DNA of 64,000 bases from Xiphydria camelus (GCA_963678675.1 OY783196.1:19896138-19960137); one strand, 5' to 3'. Numbered from the stretch's first letter, positions 35,274-46,515 are shown. The notes: generated by a model from the sequence alone, not told the origin. Program-made: numbers and translations.

Positions 35274-38200
35274 GTTTGCACCCCGTCCGTCGAGGGCACT
35301 CGGCGCACGTTTCAACCCTTCCGAAGATTCGCCCCCGGGCAACGATCCGCGCCCGCCACGATTCGCACCGTCGACTCGCGGCCAACGGTCCTCGGAAATC
35401 AATATAGCGACCCGCGCGAAGGATCAGCTCGACGGGACGGGGCCCCTCTCTGTATCGCGAACCTACACTGCTCGCAGGCAAGGAATCGCGCCGGAAGCAC
35501 GATTTCTTTCGCGCCGCCGGCTGGTTTCCGCTTTCGTTTACCGTCGGAATTGTGCGCGTTCGTTGGCTCGTACAAATGCGGCACGATCGACTGCACTTCT
35601 CGTCCGGCGAACGGATCGGGAGGGAGGATAACTCCGGGGGAGCGCCGGATGATTTAACGCGCTGCGTTGCGGTGAGACATTGTGCGCGATTTCTGTTGCG
35701 TGTTGCAGGATGCGCGCGGGCATTTTGGAACGCCAGGGACAGGTGACGCGCGCGAAGCGGCGGATGCGATTGAAAAATATCGCGTTTCCCCTTTTCGAAC
35801 CTTCGTCGGCCTCGTATTTCAGGGTTACGCCTAGGTACCGGTGACACTATCGTTCGATGGCTGTTAATTCGATAATATTTTTCTCGCTTTCAGGCGCGAT
35901 ATCGCGCGAGGAATGTCAAATAACTTTTCCACGAGCAATCACCCGAAATGGAAATGGGCTACTTGGGAACGACCTTCTCACTCTATTCGTTAAATGCGCG
36001 CATCATGGGTCGCCGATAGCGTTAATAACCGCGATATTGCCTTTGAACGGTTGCGGGGGGTTGCTTTGCGAGAACGTGAGGATGGGTTACATCGTTTGCA
36101 GGTTCATTGCTCGTATATTATATATGCATACCTACATCTATAGAGAGACTTTCATTATACCGAGCATTTGAACAGAGTATCTATAATTGATGTAACGTAT
36201 TAATTAAATATATTGAACGGTCGCTTTGCGAGTGATGCGCGAAACATTCAACGCTCGATGCATTCGTATAAACTCTGAGGGGGTCAGTTTCGTCCGTTAT
36301 AGCCTTAAATAAATACGCATAGCTCCGTATATAAATCACGGATGAATAATTAATGAAATCTCCCGGGCGCCCGACATTTTTCCGCGATAAATATTTTGCT
36401 CGCGAAGTGTTACTTGATTTACCGTGTAATTACACGTTAATGAACGCTGGTAAAACTTTGGTCCTATAATGGCGGGGCCACTCGGAGGTAAAATCGATAG
36501 ACTGTAAAAACGCATGTTTCTCCCTCGGCTAATTAAACTAGAGTGTTCGCTCATTAACTCGCGGTGGAAGAAAGTATGCACGGGCACCGCGCGTGGCTTG
36601 CGCGGTGTCGAAGGGGAAACTCGAAAGCACGTCAACCCCCGCGATACTCCGGAATAGCGACTCCTCGCGCACGTATGTACCGACTGCGTTGTGTTGCCGC
36701 GTTGATGATGACGGGCGATGGCTGTTCAAATATCGATCAGGCTTGTTATCGGTACGCCGCGTATGTGTGTTGCGTGCAATTATATGAATGCTGTAATACC
36801 GCCTTACCCGGTTTGGTAAAGCAACGCGGAACATCACCCTTGAAATTCTAATGCGGATCCGACAGATTACCACGATTCGATAATTCTCTCTGATAGAAAT
36901 TTCACGGGAACGAACGCCGACTCAATTGTCTGTACTTGGCAATAATTATTTGGTCGAACTTAATCGATCGTGTAACGAAGTTAATAATAAATTTAATGTC
37001 GAGTTCATTCACGCCTCTTCGTTTAGAATACATTTGAATTCCGATTACCCCGAACCTTATCTTCCAGACGTATAAATTATAGTTGATATATCCCGTTACG
37101 AATCAATGATCCCTCTCGTAGATATATATATATACAACGCGAGATAATAAATCCTGATTTACCCGTATCTGGTAATAATTCAGTCGGCGTGAATCGACGG
37201 TCCGTTATGCGCTTAATAATCCAAAAAATCAATGCCTCTCTCTCAGTCTCCCCACGGAACATACCCTACCATTCATCCTCCTTGACTCGAGCTTATATTC
37301 TCCCCGATCACCATCCGCGCGTCCATCGTCAGCGCGTGTCGCTCCACACGCGCCTCCCCGGCCCGTCCCTCTTGTCGCTCCCTTCTCGCGCCTCCAATTT
37401 CACTCCGACCCCGCCGCGGTGTTCATCCCGCTCCTCGAGAGGTTCGAGCACCCACGAAGCGACACTACTACACCGACGCGATAGGAGCGGCGCGCAGGCA
37501 CGATGCTCCCGGCGCGTCTCGCGCATGCGAGAGTTTTGTTCTTTCAACGCGGGCGGCGCGTGCGCGCGCGCGCGCTTCTTGCCTTCGGACATCTGAATAC
37601 AATGTCTCCGGCCCATAAATTGTTCAACATAAATTAAAAGACAGATACCCACCACCGCGAGCTTCTCGAGAAATAATTGTCATCCGAGAGATCTCTCTCT
37701 CTCTCTCTTCCTCACCCCTCGCGAGAGGAAGAGAGGTTGCACGGTACAGTTTACTCCCGACACAAAGAGCTTTCCTCCGGTTCTTCTCTCCGAGACTCGC
37801 ACCGCGCGCATAGTGCGCGCTACGTCCCCTCGTAATAGGCACCTCGGTGCGACGCAAGGTGCGAGTTAGTTTTAATTCATTCTACCCGCCTTTCTCGAGA
37901 CTAATTAATGCTAATAGGTGTCTCGAAGTGTCGCGCATATACGCAGTCCTGAAAGAGCCTCTCTCGTCGTCGTTATCAGCCGCATACCATACGTCGCTTT
38001 AATCCGTTCGTCCGCGACTTCCTCGTCGTCGTCGTCTAGCTGCACGCATTTGTCATTCTCGCGGAGTACGAGTCTTTCCTTTGGCTCCTCTACTTTTTTC
38101 TTTTATACCGCTATCTCGAACTCCGTAACGGAGGAACGGATGGATTTCCATACGCGCGCGTACGTCTCGGTGTCGAGACAGAAGAAACGGCTCGGATTAT

Positions 38201-38377
38201 AACTTGTACCATTCGTCTTATTTTATCTACGGTTGTTGGAGTGGTTCGTATATTGCTACTATTCTCTCTCTCGAAGCGTCCGAATGCGGGTTTGCGCGTT
38301 ATTCGGGGAATCGTCAGGAAGTAAAAAGGGCGTACGAATTTTTCATCGTGGCTTCATTTCATCTTTGCGTGTTAACA

Positions 38378-38640
38378 CACTGAGAAAAATGATCCGGTTA
38401 ATTTAACCAAAATCCTGGAGACCGTAATCAAATCGTTTGATGAATTACGGATTCTCCAGGTGTTCGGTTTGACTGATCATTTTCTGTTTAGAATAATTAG
38501 ATACATAGTTAGAATTATTAAACATATACCTAGTCAGAATAACTTGATATTTGGTTCAACTTACTAGTATTTTGGTTAGAATAACTAAACTCGTTTAATC
38601 AGATGCGCTTTGCCATTTTAAACAAGTTATTTTTCTCAGT
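38378..38640. mobile_element. MITE family A, copy 3, 263 bp
   Basis: Begins CACTGAGAAAAATGATC and ends TTATTTTTCTCAG. The interior order is the same as copies 1 and 4, including TTACTAGTATTTTGGTTAGA. The flanking TA is preserved only on the right side. Confidence 0.88.
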
Positions 38641-40230
38641 ACGAAGAGGGGATTTGGGAAAATTGAATTTTAGACAAGAACCGGTTAATTAAATAATTGC
38701 TGGAATGATTGCCGAGTATATTGTATGTAAGGTAGGTTTACCAAAAAATCCTACCGGAATACTTCATCTCGTATGACTTCATTTTTATTTTTAATACCTA
38801 CCACAATAGTTCTCGAAGCGTTATAAATATTAATATACTTCTTAGCATACATTTCCACTATCACCACAACCACCTGCAGCATGACTTACGTTAATTTAAT
38901 TTGTTCTCCTACGATTCACCTACGCGTCTAGTCCTCTACCCGCAGGCATCCGTCAGTCCTTGCGCGAAATAAAAGTTCTCACCCTCTCCGCCTCGCACCT
39001 CCTATCTCATCCGTCCCTTCGTGGGCGTCGTGAAAGAACGGACGAATTTCCATACGTACGTATATATCCCTCGCGTCTGGGAGGGAGAGAAATAACGTGT
39101 CGAGTTATTACCCACCTTCTGCGGATTCTTTGGCTGAAGGCGGTATTCCAAGGGTACCTATATGTCGCTACATAAGTGCTTATATACATGCTCACACATA
39201 AAATACCAGTCAAACCGTATATATGCGGAGTAAAAAAGCAGACACCACCGCGTGGAAATACTAAAAAGTATTTATTCCTTCCGTATGCACTTCCTGATTG
39301 TGCGTACCACTTTTTCAATTTCCATTCCAACGACGTCCAATTCTTTTTATAACAAGTAACGGAAATCATTAAAATTTTGCTATTTTTAAAAAGAACTTAA
39401 AGGAAAGACCCCTTTGAACCTCGCTTAATCCCTCGAAGAAAGTTCCTCCTCGCTCATTTACATGTATATAAGTATACCAACCCCTTCCTGTTGATGATCC
39501 CACCCAAATTATAAACTCGAATTGGAAAATTCCTCGGATTCCCTCGTTAAAACAATTTCCCACCGATATTTATATGCCGGTCTCGTCAATTAAACTTTCC
39601 CGGGGGAATCGGGAGGCCCCCGCACGTCTATAGAGTCCTTTCGAATTCCCGCCCGGGTAGAATTCTTTGCTTCGGAGCCGTTGTCGTCGTCGTCGTCGTC
39701 GTTGCCGCCGTCGCCGTTGTCGTATGCCCAAAACTTTCTGGGCGGAATCCGCGTCGCGAACAGCATTCCCCGTCGTTCGAGTCCAAACGAAGCACCTACC
39801 CCGAATTCCGCGGCGTTCCGGCCCGTCGCGCGCTCGTTCTTGCCGCGAGGCGCCGCGGCGCACGACGAACGCCAAGGGGAAGATATACGTATATACGCGT
39901 ACATACACGGCGCAATTCTCAACCGAACCTTTCTTCCGCTTCGGGCGCGGTTACACAGTGCCGCGAGCACGCGTATATATACTTAAGACGAAGCGATAAA
40001 AATGAATTATTCTTCCGCACTGACGGAGCGGTAGCGGGGCGAGCGCGCCCGACTGCAGAAGAGGGAGAACGAACGAGATAGTCACGCGTATTTCTCGAAG
40101 GCACCGCGTCCTCCCGCTACTTCTGCGAGGCGAAGAGACGACGGTCCGGGAAATCGCGCGATTCGGTTTCGTTTTGCTCGTTACGTCTCAGGCGGAAAAA
40201 TTCGATATATTTTCTATATAATCCATATTG
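38641..40230. other. No gene recognised; contains a (TCG)n microsatellite
   Basis: Mixed sequence. A TCG trinucleotide run at about 39,682-39,702, degenerating into CCG/TCG to 39,720, produces poly-Ser/Arg chance frames. No exon could be supported. Confidence 0.5.
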
Positions 40231-40380
40231 TCGGCCTAATTTTAAAACCTCGTCAGTCAAAATTGTTATAAAATTAAGATTTTATGTTATAGTGCTTTAG
40301 AATTTAATTATCTATCCTTCTGCAAAACCTCGTAAAATGTCTTTAATAAACTGACTTACGAGGTTTTAAAATTAGGCCGA
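40231..40380. mobile_element. Foldback element U, 150 bp
   Basis: Arms TCGGCCTAATTTTAAAACCT and its reverse complement are perfect at the ends and continue to GTCAGTCA / TGACTTAC. The centre is AT-rich. The target duplication is unclear. It lies 57 bp left of the split MITE J2. Confidence 0.78.
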
Positions 40381-40484
40381 GACGATATGTGGTTTTGGTC
40401 ACACATGTATGAATTTTATATTATTTCTATTTCGCGCACGGAGAAACATGGATTTGGAATGAGGTGTCCACATTCTGGCACTAA

Positions 40485-41368
40485 CAAGGAAACGTTTCGA
40501 GGCCGCCGCTTCCGATCTTGATGAAACTTCGTAAATTTAAAGTTTATCAAAAAATAAGAGACCCCTATTTTTTTATAGCGGCCCAATTTTGGTTTAAGGG
40601 GGTGAAATGGACCCCTGAATTTTCACCCCCTTCAAGCTATCTCCGAAACGAAGCGAGATAGATGAAAACTTTCAATGTACGTTTTGTTTGGTTTTTTTAG
40701 TATAATAAAATCCCCTAAACAGATTTTGAAAAAAAGCATTATTTTTCAAAAAAAAAATTTTTTTATCTAATTTTTCGAAATTTCGGTTTAGTCATGTGGA
40801 CAAAAATTTAGGAAATTTTATTACAAATTCAACCATGTATGACATGATATATTTCCCTCCTACAGTTTTGCAAATTTCTAACTTTTATGTCTGATAATGA
40901 GCGGGCTACCAATGGCAGTGACGGGATAGGTCGGGGGTTATTACTTCTATGTATTTTAATGCCACTTTTCTTTTATTTAATAAAGTTCAACTTCTATGGC
41001 TCATAATTATGACAATAATGGTATTCCGTGAAAAAATGTTTCATACAAAGTTGTTTCTTACACCAAGCACACGTAATAACGGCAATATCGCCACATATGT
41101 GGCATCGTGGTTCCGAGTCCTGTGCAAAACAAAATTCTACAGGATGTTCAAATTCAGGAGGTCTCCTGAATATATATCCACTCTTGAACCACGAATATTT
41201 AATAAAGTTAGTAAACCGTGGTGAAGAAAACTGATTATGAGTAAGAGATTGAAGTTTTAAAATATTATCTCTCGAATGAAGGTTAATATCGTAATTGAAA
41301 AGAGTTACAATATCTGAAAACCTCCTTACAAAATTCTTCCACATTCGAAAGCCGTATACGTCTAGCGG
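40485..41368. repeat. Left 884-bp inverted repeat of the Tc5-like element
   Basis: It is the reverse complement of 43,363-44,246 with only scattered differences. The inner boundary is at CTAGCGG (41,368), beyond which the two sides diverge. It carries an antisense copy of the transposase 3' end. Confidence 0.9.
40994..41344 (-). pseudogene. Inverted partial copy of the transposase C-terminus
   Basis: This 116-codon minus-strand frame repeats the last part of the transposase gene. It begins at MWKNFVRRFSDIV, just after the position of the third catalytic Asp, and continues to the same stop after HNYEP. The cysteine-rich tail is intact: C-x2-C, C-x2-C, then further Cys and His residues. Unlike the copy in the main gene, this one has no frameshift near its start. 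It lacks all upstream domains, so it is a by-product of the long inverted repeat unless it is transcribed. Confidence 0.85.
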
Positions 41369-41508
41369 AATATTATCAAAATAAAATGGACAAAAATTGT
41401 TCAGAAATCTTATTAATAAATCCGACCGTTAATTTATTTATATTATTTCCTGTTTGTGTGTAAGTAACTAATAATTCACTCACAGGTTAGATAAAATTGT
41501 CTGAATTT

Positions 41509-41844
41509 TTATAGTTTTTTGTTGGAATCATTTTTTTCTTTACTTTTCTTCTTCGCGTACTGTTTCCTCCAGTACTCCTCACATTCTTGCAGCTCTCGTT
41601 CTACTTCGGCCATGGATGGTCCTGTTGTGCGGAATGTCAGATCCAGCGATTTCCCGGGAGACGGCAATGGTATGTGCCCATTTTTAAGATCCTCCACGAT
41701 CTTCTCAAAAGTCGGTAACTCGTTTGAACCCATCACTTGAATGATAGACGCAGCCAATGAAACTGAAGCTCTTTGCTTCTCGGCCCTGTATATATACTCC
41801 TCGAAAATGCCGTAAACAACATTCCTGTTATTTGTAGGGTTGCC
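41509..41844 (-). CDS. Antisense open frame within the Tc5-like element, unrecognised product
   Basis: An open frame of 111 codons runs from after a stop at 41,845-41,847 to a stop at 41,509. It contains no ATG near its start; the first ATG is internal, so an upstream exon or another start would be needed. The composition is protein-like: a mixed helical segment (NVVYGIFEEYIYRAEKQRAS), then LPTFEKIVEDLKNGHIPLP, then an acidic stretch with EEYWRKQ and a Lys-rich tail. It is divergent from the transposase gene and lies only in the unique middle, not in the inverted repeats. The G-x-P segment faintly recalls small peroxin-like proteins with a KPWE motif, but the KPWE itself is absent, so I do not assign that family. 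It may be a second element-encoded protein or a captured host exon. Confidence 0.5.
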   Translation of the reverse strand, partial: GNPTNNRNVVYGIFEEYIYRAEKQRASVSLAASIIQVMGSNELPTFEKIVEDLKNGHIPLPSPGKSLDLTFRTTGPSMAEVERELQECEEYWRKQYAKKKSKEKNDSNKKL

Positions 41845-42124
41845 TTATATGGCCCCGGTGATGCGAAAGAGGGAGTTTAGTTCTTTGGACAAGCTTTATT
41901 ATTAGTTGGCTCTGTGCCCATGTAAAAATATTTTCGTACGCGCTCTCGAGTTTCGTACGCGGACTCCGAGGATGATGGCCCCTTTTTGGGAAGTCGGACC
42001 TCCCACCCTCTCCAGTCTGTTTCGTTCTTGTGAGGCGACTTCATTATATATAAGGAAGCGAAAGAGAAAGCTTTTTAGTCTGAATATTCAGTTTCTATGG
42101 TGCACAGCAGTTCATATTATTATT

Positions 42125-43736
42125 ATGGCAATTATAAATCCGATCAATGTGTTAACTTTATTGGTGGCCGTTTTCAGTGTACCAAATGGAAGAGAAACTC
42201 CAATGAATAGTGCAGAAGTGCAATTGAAAGATTTATTACAAAATATTATTATACGTAGCATGGAGGATTCATCATTTCGAGTCGAACATGAAAATAAATT
42301 GGAATTGGAAGATTCAATCGAGGATAGTGAAATGCACGCTGTTAATACTGACTGGCTGGAATCGGATGTCGAGGATGTTCCTCACATAGAAACCTCTATA
42401 CCTCCAGAACCATATCCCTGTACACCCGATGAAGAAGCGGTTAGCTTTGAATATAAACAAAGTGCCATAGATTACTGGAACAGTGGGAAGAAAAGACGTC
42501 GAACCGTAGCAGCAGTTCAACATCAGTTTAAAAAAGTGAAATCTGATAGACAATTACGAAGATGGGCTGCGCAAGTAGGACAGGGGGGTACTCAAAATGA
42601 TAAATTAATACGCATAGCGAAATATACTTTTGATAAATTTGTAGAAGCTAGTAGATCGAAAATAATAGTACATAATGTAGACCTTAAACGATGGGCTTTA
42701 CAAGCAAAAGAAGTAGAGAATCTTCCAACCTTCAAAGCAAGTCAAACATGGTTGAGGTCATTCAAGAAAGCATATAGAATTGTCTCTCGAAAGATCACAA
42801 AGTTTGTAACGAGAAAAAACGTTGAGGGTGAGGAAAGTTTGAAAGTACGAAGCCATGCCTTCGTAGAACAAGTGAAGCCACTCATTACACAATATGGACC
42901 ACAAAATGTATTTAACTCTGATCAGAGTGGATTTAATTTAGAAATACATTCTGGCCGAACTTTAGCTACATCGGGGCAAAAAAAAATTTAGCTGTGGTAC
43001 AATCAATATCTTCTACAACCCACAGCTATACTATACAACCCACCATATCTGCTGATGGAAAACTACTGTCGCCTCTTTATGTGGTATTAAAAGAGGCTAG
43101 TGGGCAATTGGGAGAACGAGTGCAACAAACCGTGTTTAGGCCGCCAAATGTATACTTCATGGCTTCCAAATCTGGGAAACTTACAACCGATCTCATGAAA
43201 ACATGGCTGCAAGAAGTTTACTTCCCTAACACTGGATCTACAAGCGTCTTACTGCTGGACTCTTGGAGTGGACAATGTGAGCGAAGTGTTCGAGAAGCTA
43301 CACCAGAAGACAAGACAATAATATTAATGACGATTCCACAAGGCACCACCGGACTGATTCAACCGCTAGACGTATACGGATTTCGAATGTGGAAGAATTT
43401 TGTAAGGAGGTTTTCAGATATTGTAATCTTTTCAATTACGATATTAACCTTCATTCGAGAGATAATATTTTAAAACTTCAATCTCTTACTCATAATCAGT
43501 TTTCTTCACCACGGTTTACTAACTTTATTAAATATTCGTGGTTCAAGAGTGGATATATATTCAGGAGACCTCCTGAATTTGAACATCCTGTAGAATTTTG
43601 TTTTGCACAGGACTCGGAACCACGATGCCACATATGTGGCGATATTGCCGTTATTACGTGTGCTTGGTGTAAGAAACAACTTTGTATGAAACATTTTTTC
43701 ACGGAATACCATTATTGTCATAATTATGAGCCATAG
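42125..43736 (+). pseudogene. Tc5-like transposase, broken by two frameshifts
   Basis: The likely start is the ATG at 42,125; an acceptor-like GTTTTCAG nearby means the N-terminus could instead come from a spliced exon. Counting from that ATG, an acidic N-terminus is followed by a first HTH-like segment (about residues 111-150) and a CENP-B/Tc5-type HTH (about 158-230). The DDE_1 core starts with FNSDQSGF (Asp266). After a frameshift at a run of nine A (42,978-42,986), the core resumes with LLLDSWSG and LIQPLDVYGF. The second and third Asp are 36 residues apart, as expected in a DDD pogo-group transposase. A second frameshift near 43,426 precedes the C-terminal Cys/His tail (CHICGD, CAWCKKQLC). 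The product would cut and paste the element at its inverted ends. As it stands it cannot encode a full enzyme. Confidence 0.88.
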
Positions 43737-44246
43737 AAGTTGAACTTTATTAAATAAAAGAAAAGTGGCATTAAAATACATAGAAGTAATAACCCCCGAC
43801 CTATCCCGTCACTGCCATTGGTAGCCCGCTCATTATCAGACATAAAAGTTAGAAATTTGCAAAACTGTAGGAGGGAAATATATCATGTCATACATGGTTG
43901 AATTTGTAATAAAATTTCCTAAATTTTTGTCCACATGACTAAACCGAAATTTCGAAAAATTAGATAAAAAAATTTTTTTTTTTGAAAAATAATGCTTTTT
44001 TTCAAAATCTGTTTAGGGGATTTTATTATACTAAAAAAACCAAACAAAACGTACATTGAAAGTTTTCATCTATCTCGCTTCGTTTCGGAGATAGCTCGAA
44101 GGGGGTGAAAATTCAGGGGTCCATTTCACCCCCTTAAACCAAAATTGGGCCGCTATAAAAAAATAGGGGTCTCTTATTTTTCGATAAACTTTAAATTTAC
44201 GAAGTTTCATCAAGATCGGAAGCGGCGGCCTCGAAACGTTTCCTTG
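43363..44246. repeat. Right 884-bp inverted repeat of the Tc5-like element
   Basis: It is the partner of 40,485-41,368. It spans roughly the last 125 codons of the transposase and the 510 bp downstream. Relative to the left arm it lacks one C near 43,426, which is the second transposase frameshift. Confidence 0.9.
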
Positions 44247-44730
44247 TAAGTACTCAGAGTCTGGCGTTATGTGATCGACTAGTGAAAAACTCGAGTTTTT
44301 ACAAAATATTGCCATATAAAGTAGTATTTAATTCCCCTCGTATGGCAAAAATCAGTACAATATCGCATATTTAAAAAAAAATATTTGGTATTTTTTGCAA
44401 TTCAGCCAACGGACAGATGGAGAAAAACGAAAAAATAGGAACTGGCAAGGAAGAAAAACAGTATTTATTTTCCTCTATACCTATGCACGTTAGTTATATT
44501 GCAAAAAATTCCAAATTATTTTAAAATATGCTATATTGTACTAATTTTTGCCATACGAGGGAAATGAAATGTTATTTGTATGCTAATATTTTGCAAAAAT
44601 TCGAGTTGTCACTCCAGTACTACACAATCAATTACATAATGCCAGAAAGTGCCCCCATTTCAAATCCATTTTTCTCCATAGTTAATTTTTAACAACGATT
44701 CACTTGTATGGATTTGTATCCCACATACAT

Positions 44731-44808
44731 ATGTCATTCAGTCTTAATTCCATTGTTATCTTACACCAAAAGTGGTCTATATGAGTCCACACTTCAGAAT
44801 TTTTTACT
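44731..44808. mobile_element. Element H, copy 2 (partial, reverse orientation)
   Basis: ATGTCATTCAGTCTTA, ACACCAAAAGTGGTCTAT and TCCACACTTCAGAATT are the reverse complement of element H at 18,206-18,364. It lies about 50 bp right of MITE J2. Outer limits are uncertain. Confidence 0.6.
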
Positions 44809-46099
44809 GCGTATGGATTATACAAACATTCAAAAATCTATGTATAGTTCTGATATAGTTAATATAGAAGTCATGTATGATTCATATATGACCAAAACCG
44901 CATATGGATTATATACAAAATATATAGAACTTTTCCGCCTGAGCGTGCAAATCGTGTCGATATTTTTCGAGTAAACTCGCGCGACCAGGGAAATAGTCTA
45001 CTGTTTCGTAATACGCTCGAAGAGGAGAGGGGTGTACACTTTGAGATCTCGAGTAGAAACATCCCCGTAACGCACGACGGTGAATAGGGACGGAGAGCCG
45101 GTCGCGCGCTCTCCCGTGTCGCGTGTAAAAACATGTTTTGCGAATGTGCCGATCTAACATCGCATTTCAATAACCATTCCATAAATAGCCCGTCGGATTT
45201 GGAGCTCACCCTCCCTCTTGTTCCCTCCCCATCGTACCACTCCTGCCGCCACCTTCGCCCTTCTCTCTCCGCACGCATTTTGGCAGTGCGCCCATGCAAA
45301 TGAAAACAAATACTTTCCCTATATGCCGCGTTATTGCCTCCTTGATGTATGCTTTTATAAGCGGAACGAATGGTTATTACCCACCCGACTAAATATACGG
45401 GGTTTTGCGTTCGCATCCCGCGGAGGGGGTCGCGATAACTTCATTTTCCTTTGAAGACTCCTCTCCCGCGCCGCCGAGTCGATGGTAATGCGGGTTGCGC
45501 GATGTCTCTTCGTTTGCCTCTTCGGGGGACGCGAAGATGTGCTGAACGAGATGAAGCCGAAGGTTCGGTATGGGGGTGGTTTCGTTGGCGCCGGCTCGAT
45601 ACGCTCGATGGCGGCTGTGTTTACGGGGCATATTTGCATTGGGCGCATTCGAGATTTTCTCCTCGTGTTTGCCTAAAATATTTTGTCGTATCGCATCTCG
45701 CGCGCCACGTACACCGATTGTTCGTTCCATTTCATTTTCTTTTCTCTTCAAATGACGCTTCGCCGAAGGCTATCGAGCCGAGTTGCGTGTATATCGAGGA
45801 CATAGCTGTTTCTCTGCATTTCCGCATCCGAATGGTTAATCCGCAATCTGCCGTAAACAGTCGAAACTGTATATCGATTACACCGTGCCGATAGATTCCT
45901 GTGATAGCAGCGGGCCGTAGTCGTAGGCCTTTGAATCCTCCTTCCGTCTCCCGACGCGATATATCTAAAGGGATAGGCGAAACTCTAACCCTGGCATTTG
46001 GAATTTATGTGAACCCGGAAATACCCGCGGTCAATACGTTGCTGTACAGGAACTCCCTCCCGCCAAATTCCGTCACCGCTCCACCTCGCCGGACACCGT
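44809..46099. other. No gene recognised
   Basis: AT-rich to about 44,960, then CpG-rich. The frames at 45,389-45,894 overlap on both strands and lack domain features. Confidence 0.5.
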
Positions 46100-46515
46100 C
46101 CTCTGCCCCTTTTTGACGTCTCGATATAGTAATATTCCGCGGTAAATAACAATGTAAAATAATAACCCGTAGAAATATACCTAATAATAAATACCACATT
46201 TAATGTGAAATTTATCCGGATATCATCCTCTGCCCCTTTTTGACGTCTCGATATAGCAGTTTCACGGTAAATAATACTAAAAAATAACCCGTAGAAATAT
46301 AATAACAAATACCATATTTGAGGGGGTCAGAAGCCAAGGGGTCCAAGTGTATAAGGTGTATGAATGATTCATACAGCTTATACACTTTTGAGGCAAGGGT
46401 AATTGCAGGTATTTTTAAAGAACAAGAATACTTTAATGTGGAGCGTCTCGGAAAACTTGTATTTCTACTTGGACCCCTTGGCTTCTGACCCCCTCATTTA
46501 ATGTGAAATTTATCG
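46100..46515. repeat. Two-copy 127-bp tandem repeat, second copy split by MITE R
   Basis: Units start at 46,100 and 46,227 with CCTCTGCCCCTTTTTGACGT and share AATAACCCGTAGAAATAT. Both end with TTTAATGTGAAATTTATC. In the second unit the last part (46,496-46,515) is separated by MITE R. Confidence 0.85.
46320..46495. mobile_element. MITE R, 176 bp, inserted in the tandem repeat
   Basis: Inverted ends GAGGGGGTCAGAAGCCAAGG and its reverse complement. ATTT flanks both sides (46,316-46,319 and 46,496-46,499), and the uninterrupted first unit contains a single ATTT. This suggests a 4-bp target duplication, although a shorter duplication with one extra terminal base is also possible. Confidence 0.88.

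Larger units (their letters stand above)
30518..38377. other. 7.9 kb of largely single-copy GC-rich sequence without a recognised gene
   Basis: No MITE, RNA gene or convincing exon was found. Microsatellites at about 32,190 (GA), 33,472 (CT), 35,245 (CT) and 37,689 (CT) are the main structure. The longest frame, 236 codons on the minus strand at 35,137-35,847, is extremely Arg-rich and low in hydrophobic residues. Acceptor-like CAG sites at about 34,139 and 35,893 stand without a coding frame or donor. The scarcity of transposons is notable beside the flanks. Confidence 0.5.
40485..44246 (+). mobile_element. Tc5-like DNA transposon, 3,762 bp, with 884-bp inverted repeats
   Basis: The element starts CAAGGAAACGTTTCGAGG and ends with its reverse complement. 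The trinucleotide TAA lies on both sides (40,482-40,484 and 44,247-44,249), and the outer bases are C and G, so the target read CTAAG. That is the CTNAG preference and TNA duplication established for Tc4/Tc5 elements of nematodes. It encodes a degraded DDD transposase with two HTH segments and a cysteine-rich tail, in keeping with the Tc5 branch of the pogo/Tigger group. It also carries an antisense open frame. The transposase has at least two frameshifts, so this copy is not autonomous. Confidence 0.9.
40437..44681. mobile_element. MITE family J, copy 2, split by the Tc5-like transposon
   Basis: The left 48 bp (40,437-40,484, starting CACGGAGAAACATGGATTTG) and the right 432 bp (44,250-44,681, ending CAAATCCATTTTTCTCC) match the two parts of copy 1 at 24,111-24,581 in the same order. 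The break falls after TTCTGGCAC in the left arm, where copy 1 reads GGCACTGAGTA continuously. The older element is therefore the MITE and the Tc5-like element is the newcomer. Confidence 0.88.

Noticed and set aside
35137..35847. 236-codon open frame on the minus strand
   Set aside because: Extremely Arg/Ser-rich, overlapped by frames on the other strand, crosses a (CT)n microsatellite, and has no domain pattern; consistent with GC-rich chance.
41509..41757. Assignment of the antisense frame to the KPWE/PEX39-like peroxin family
   Set aside because: Only the LPTFEKIVEDLKNG-x-P part is suggestive; the diagnostic KPWE is absent, so the name was not given.
45389..45894. Overlapping 120- and 147-codon frames on opposite strands
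   Set aside because: No motif, no splice signals, composition follows CpG content.
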